Positions 61,929 through 64,000 of a DNA stretch of 64,000 nt are shown one piece after another (within the stretch, counting starts at the first letter, position 1; every line of letters starts with the position of its first letter). Both the position numbers and the translations under genes were made by a program. Source of the DNA: DAOTWA01 sp034435955. Lineage in GTDB: Bacteria > Chloroflexota > Anaerolineae > Anaerolineales > Anaerolineaceae. The notes beneath the pieces were generated by a model, which saw nothing but the letters and a program-made list of their open reading frames with translations, did no database searches and was not told where the DNA came from. The stretch covers positions 1 through 64,000 of the forward strand of contig DAOTWA010000060.1 in NCBI GenBank assembly GCA_034435955.1. Reading direction: 5' to 3'.

Positions 61929-62165
61929 TTGAAATCGGCGTTCAAGGCGCCCCAGGACGGTGAGAAATCCGCGGACAGGCGCGATTCCGACAGGCCCGCC
62001 AGTCTTCCCGTCTGGAAGGGCGATCTGACGGAAAATAAGGACCCGATGCCGCTCGAAGCGGGCCGGATTTGCCCGCGCTGCGGCCACGGCAGGCTGGATT
62101 ACGATGGCCTGCTCAATCTGGTCTGCCCGGAATGTGGCTTCAGCGAGAGCGGCAGCTTTACCTGA
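61929..62165 (+). CDS. Small zinc-ribbon protein
   Basis: 78 residues. A charged, probably disordered first 45 residues is followed by a zinc ribbon of two CxxC knuckles (C48, C51 and C66, C69) in ICPRCG and VCPECG. No further domain. The start is a TTG with AGAGG close before it and is less certain. It lies 76 bases after the anti-sigma gene and 48 before the disulfide-reductase gene on the same strand. Confidence 0.6.
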   Translation: MKSAFKAPQDGEKSADRRDSDRPASLPVWKGDLTENKDPMPLEAGRICPRCGHGRLDYDGLLNLVCPECGFSESGSFT

Positions 62166-62213
62166 TAAATGACAACTGATTAACCCCGGTGGGGTGAGGA
62201 GGATAATAAGCAG

Positions 62214-62873
62214 ATGGGCGAATTGCTCAACGAGCAGATCGAAAGTCAGGTGCGCGAAGTTTTCGCCGGCCTGAAGGAGCCGGTTCAGGTGCTTTTCTTC
62301 GAAGACCAGAATGACTGCATGTACTGCCCTGACACGCGTCAGCTCCTGGAAGAGGTGACTGCGCTTTCCGAGAAGCTCAGCCTGGAGGTTTATGACATCG
62401 ACCGGCAAGCCGAGGTGGCGCGCCAGTATCATGTCGATAAGACGCCAGGAATTGTGATTGCAGCAAAGGACGGCGAAAGGATCATCGATTACGGTATCCG
62501 CTACGCGGGTATCCCATCGGGACATGAGTTCACCTCGCTGATCAACGATCTGATCATTGTGTCACAGCGCGAGAGCGGATTGAGCGAAGAGACGCGTGCG
62601 TTCCTGAAGAGCCTGGAAAAACCGGTTCGCTTGCAGGTGTTTGTCACTCCGACCTGCCCATACTGCCCGCGGGCCGTGGTACTCGCTCACCAAATGGCGC
62701 TGGAAAGCCCCATGGTGGAGGCTGAGATGATCGAAGCCATGGAATTCCCTGAGCTGTCGGATGAATTTGGCGTTTCCGGTGTGCCGCAGATTTCGATCAA
62801 CGGCCACGCTGGGACGGTGATCGGCGCAGTGCCGGAGAGCCACCTGGTAGCGGAGATTAGAAGGGCCATTTAG
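62214..62873 (+). CDS. Two-domain thioredoxin-fold disulfide oxidoreductase
   Basis: 219 residues with two thioredoxin folds in tandem, CMYC (35-38) and CPYC (148-151), like the protein disulfide oxidoreductases of thermophiles. The VDKTPGIVI and VSGVPQISI segments supply the cis-prolines. It should reduce or rearrange cytoplasmic disulfides. No signal peptide. A strong terminator follows. The ECF/ZAS pair just before it suggests it belongs to a thiol-stress unit. Confidence 0.87.
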   Translation: MGELLNEQIESQVREVFAGLKEPVQVLFFEDQNDCMYCPDTRQLLEEVTALSEKLSLEVYDIDRQAEVARQYHVDKTPGIVIAAKDGERIIDYGIRYAGIPSGHEFTSLINDLIIVSQRESGLSEETRAFLKSLEKPVRLQVFVTPTCPYCPRAVVLAHQMALESPMVEAEMIEAMEFPELSDEFGVSGVPQISINGHAGTVIGAVPESHLVAEIRRAI

Positions 62874-62895
62874 AGCGGTTGGGACGTTCACATTA

Positions 62896-62930
62896 AAAAC
62901 AAGGAGCCATTCGCTCCTTGTTTTAATTTT
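62896..62930 (+). terminator. Rho-independent terminator
   Basis: A perfect 12-bp stem AAAACAAGGAGC / GCTCCTTGTTTT (62896-62907 with 62913-62924), followed by AATTTT. Confidence 0.9.
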
Positions 62931-63086
62931 GCAAATTCATCTTTGATTCATTCATCCGTAATACAATAGGCGATGCGGGGATAGGAAAATGATCGGGCAT
63001 CTGATTCGCATGGCTCTGATTTTAACCCTACCATCCAGACACATTGTCTCCAAGGGATTTGAATTACGGCAAGGTCGAGCAGAAGC

Positions 63087-63863
63087 ATGATCGAGCCAAT
63101 CCTTCTCCCTGCGCTCTTGATCGGCGTATTTGCCGGTATTTTGACCGGGCTGATGGGCTCCAGCGGCGTGGCTGTGGTTGTGCCTGGAATGATCTTGCTG
63201 GGTTACAGCGCCCATCAGGCCATCGGCATCAGCCTTGCGGTGGACATGTTCGCTTCCATCGTTGTCACCCTGGTTTACCAACGCCACAAGAGCGTGAATC
63301 TGCGCGAAGGGATATGGATTGCCCTGACAGCTGTCCTGGGCGCTCAGATAGGCAGCCGGCTTTCCGCATTCGTCCCTGGAGCGGGAATAAGCGGCGGGTT
63401 TGGCGTATTTACCATTATCAGCGCGATATTTTTCTGGCGCTTTGGCACGCAGAGCAACTTAAATTGGCTGCAAACCTCAAGATTCACCAGCCAGCTCGAA
63501 AGACATGCCATGGCCGCCAGCGCCGTTATTGGCCTGGTAATCGGTGCCTTCAGCGGAATGTTCGGTGCCGGCGGCGGAATGATGTTCATGTTCGCCCTCA
63601 TTCTGCTAGGATATGACCTGCACCATGCTGTGGGGACTTCTACGCTGATCATGGGTTTAACCACGGCATCTGGAGCATTGGGACATGCGATGATTGGAAA
63701 TTTGCCCCTGCTGCCGATGATTGGCGCCTCGCTGGGGACTATTCTGAGCGGGTCACTGGCCAGCCGCTTTGCCAATCAAATTAATGAACAGGCTCTGGGC
63801 AGGGTGATTGCTGTCGTGTTTGGAATTATGGGGCTGTTTACGATCCTTTCACAACGAATCTAA
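63087..63863 (+). CDS. TauE/SafE family permease
   Basis: 258 residues, about eight hydrophobic helices, with the family's glycine-rich repeats GLMGSSGVAVVVPGMILLGY and FGAGGGMMFMFALILLGY near the start of each half. These carry sulfite, sulfoacetate or other anions across the membrane; the substrate is not known here. Weak AGCAGAAGC before the ATG. Confidence 0.87.
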   Translation: MIEPILLPALLIGVFAGILTGLMGSSGVAVVVPGMILLGYSAHQAIGISLAVDMFASIVVTLVYQRHKSVNLREGIWIALTAVLGAQIGSRLSAFVPGAGISGGFGVFTIISAIFFWRFGTQSNLNWLQTSRFTSQLERHAMAASAVIGLVIGAFSGMFGAGGGMMFMFALILLGYDLHHAVGTSTLIMGLTTASGALGHAMIGNLPLLPMIGASLGTILSGSLASRFANQINEQALGRVIAVVFGIMGLFTILSQRI

Positions 63864-63949
63864 CTGATGGATTATCGAGAAGAAGAAGTAACGGAGTTAA
63901 ATTTCTATTCGAAATCCCCTGGTGCTGGTGGCCATCATGCCGCCGCGCG

Positions 63950-64000
63950 TGGTAAGATTGGGTGGATGGAAAAGCCAGGTCTACAATCCAGCTCGATTAG
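63950..64000 (+). other. Possible leaderless gene start, truncated by window edge
   Basis: TGGTAAGAT (63950-63958) lies seven bases before an ATG at 63966 that stays open to the window end (MEKPGLQSSSI). The layout matches the tsaD start. Only 11 codons are visible, so no product can be named. Confidence 0.3.

Noticed and set aside
63868..64000. Open frame from ATG at 63868
   Set aside because: Overlaps the -10 box and has no ribosome site; the ATG at 63966 is a better candidate.

Overview
The window is GC-rich, densely packed bacterial chromosome that I would place in Chloroflexota, most likely Anaerolineae. That placement is inference from gene style: several lipoproteins and exported proteins with Thr/Pro-rich spacers, an F420-type oxidoreductase, DUF3048 and DUF4349 proteins, extended -10 promoters with few or no Shine-Dalgarno sites on some genes, and housekeeping genes scattered among small exported-protein genes. 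I recognised no rRNA, tRNA, CRISPR array, prophage or transposase gene.

Layout. 1-470: two tandem repeat blocks, the second built round a short palindrome. 470-12715: cysS, a PIG-L deacetylase, three exported Thr/Pro-rich proteins including an ABC sugar-type binding lipoprotein, an MFS transporter, an LLM oxidoreductase, a triple-domain secreted protein, an S51 peptidase, a YetF-like membrane protein and a membrane phosphatase. 12724-17551: a P-loop (HprK/PEPCK-like) protein, a 640-bp unassigned gap, a GerMN lipoprotein and a PAS-GGDEF diguanylate cyclase. 17596-25700: PolX, a dienelactone hydrolase, an ArsA ATPase next to the remnant of a second one, a SixA-type phosphatase, a cysteine desulfurase with a DsbA-like membrane protein, and an XRE-cupin regulator. 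25745-33439: lysA, a DnaQ-DinG exonuclease-helicase, a HAD phosphatase and a VIT/vWA surface protein. 33682-39710: a complete cydABDC operon for cytochrome bd oxidase and its assembly exporter. 40259-45498: prfA-prmC-tsaC (translation termination and tRNA modification) and a GH36 alpha-galactosidase.

45562-56540 is read leftward: a DUF4349 lipoprotein, a phosphoesterase, a DUF3048 protein, and a methionine/CoA operon (metH, a homocysteine methyltransferase-MTHFR fusion, coaX, coaBC) preceded by a clear SAM-I riboswitch with its terminator. This is the best supported regulatory element in the window. 56666-63863 is read rightward: a small membrane protein overlapping selA, an M24 peptidase, tsaD, an ECF sigma factor with a zinc (HxxxCxxC) anti-sigma factor, a zinc-ribbon peptide, a two-domain thioredoxin-fold protein and a TauE/SafE permease. 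The last group looks like a thiol/redox regulatory unit.

I did not find a gene cluster that is clearly a new defence, secretion or biosynthetic system. The items most worth a second look are the SAM riboswitch placed over CoA genes, the 68-bp palindromic tandem repeats, the HprK/PEPCK-like protein, the redox sigma unit, and the apparently leaderless genes.
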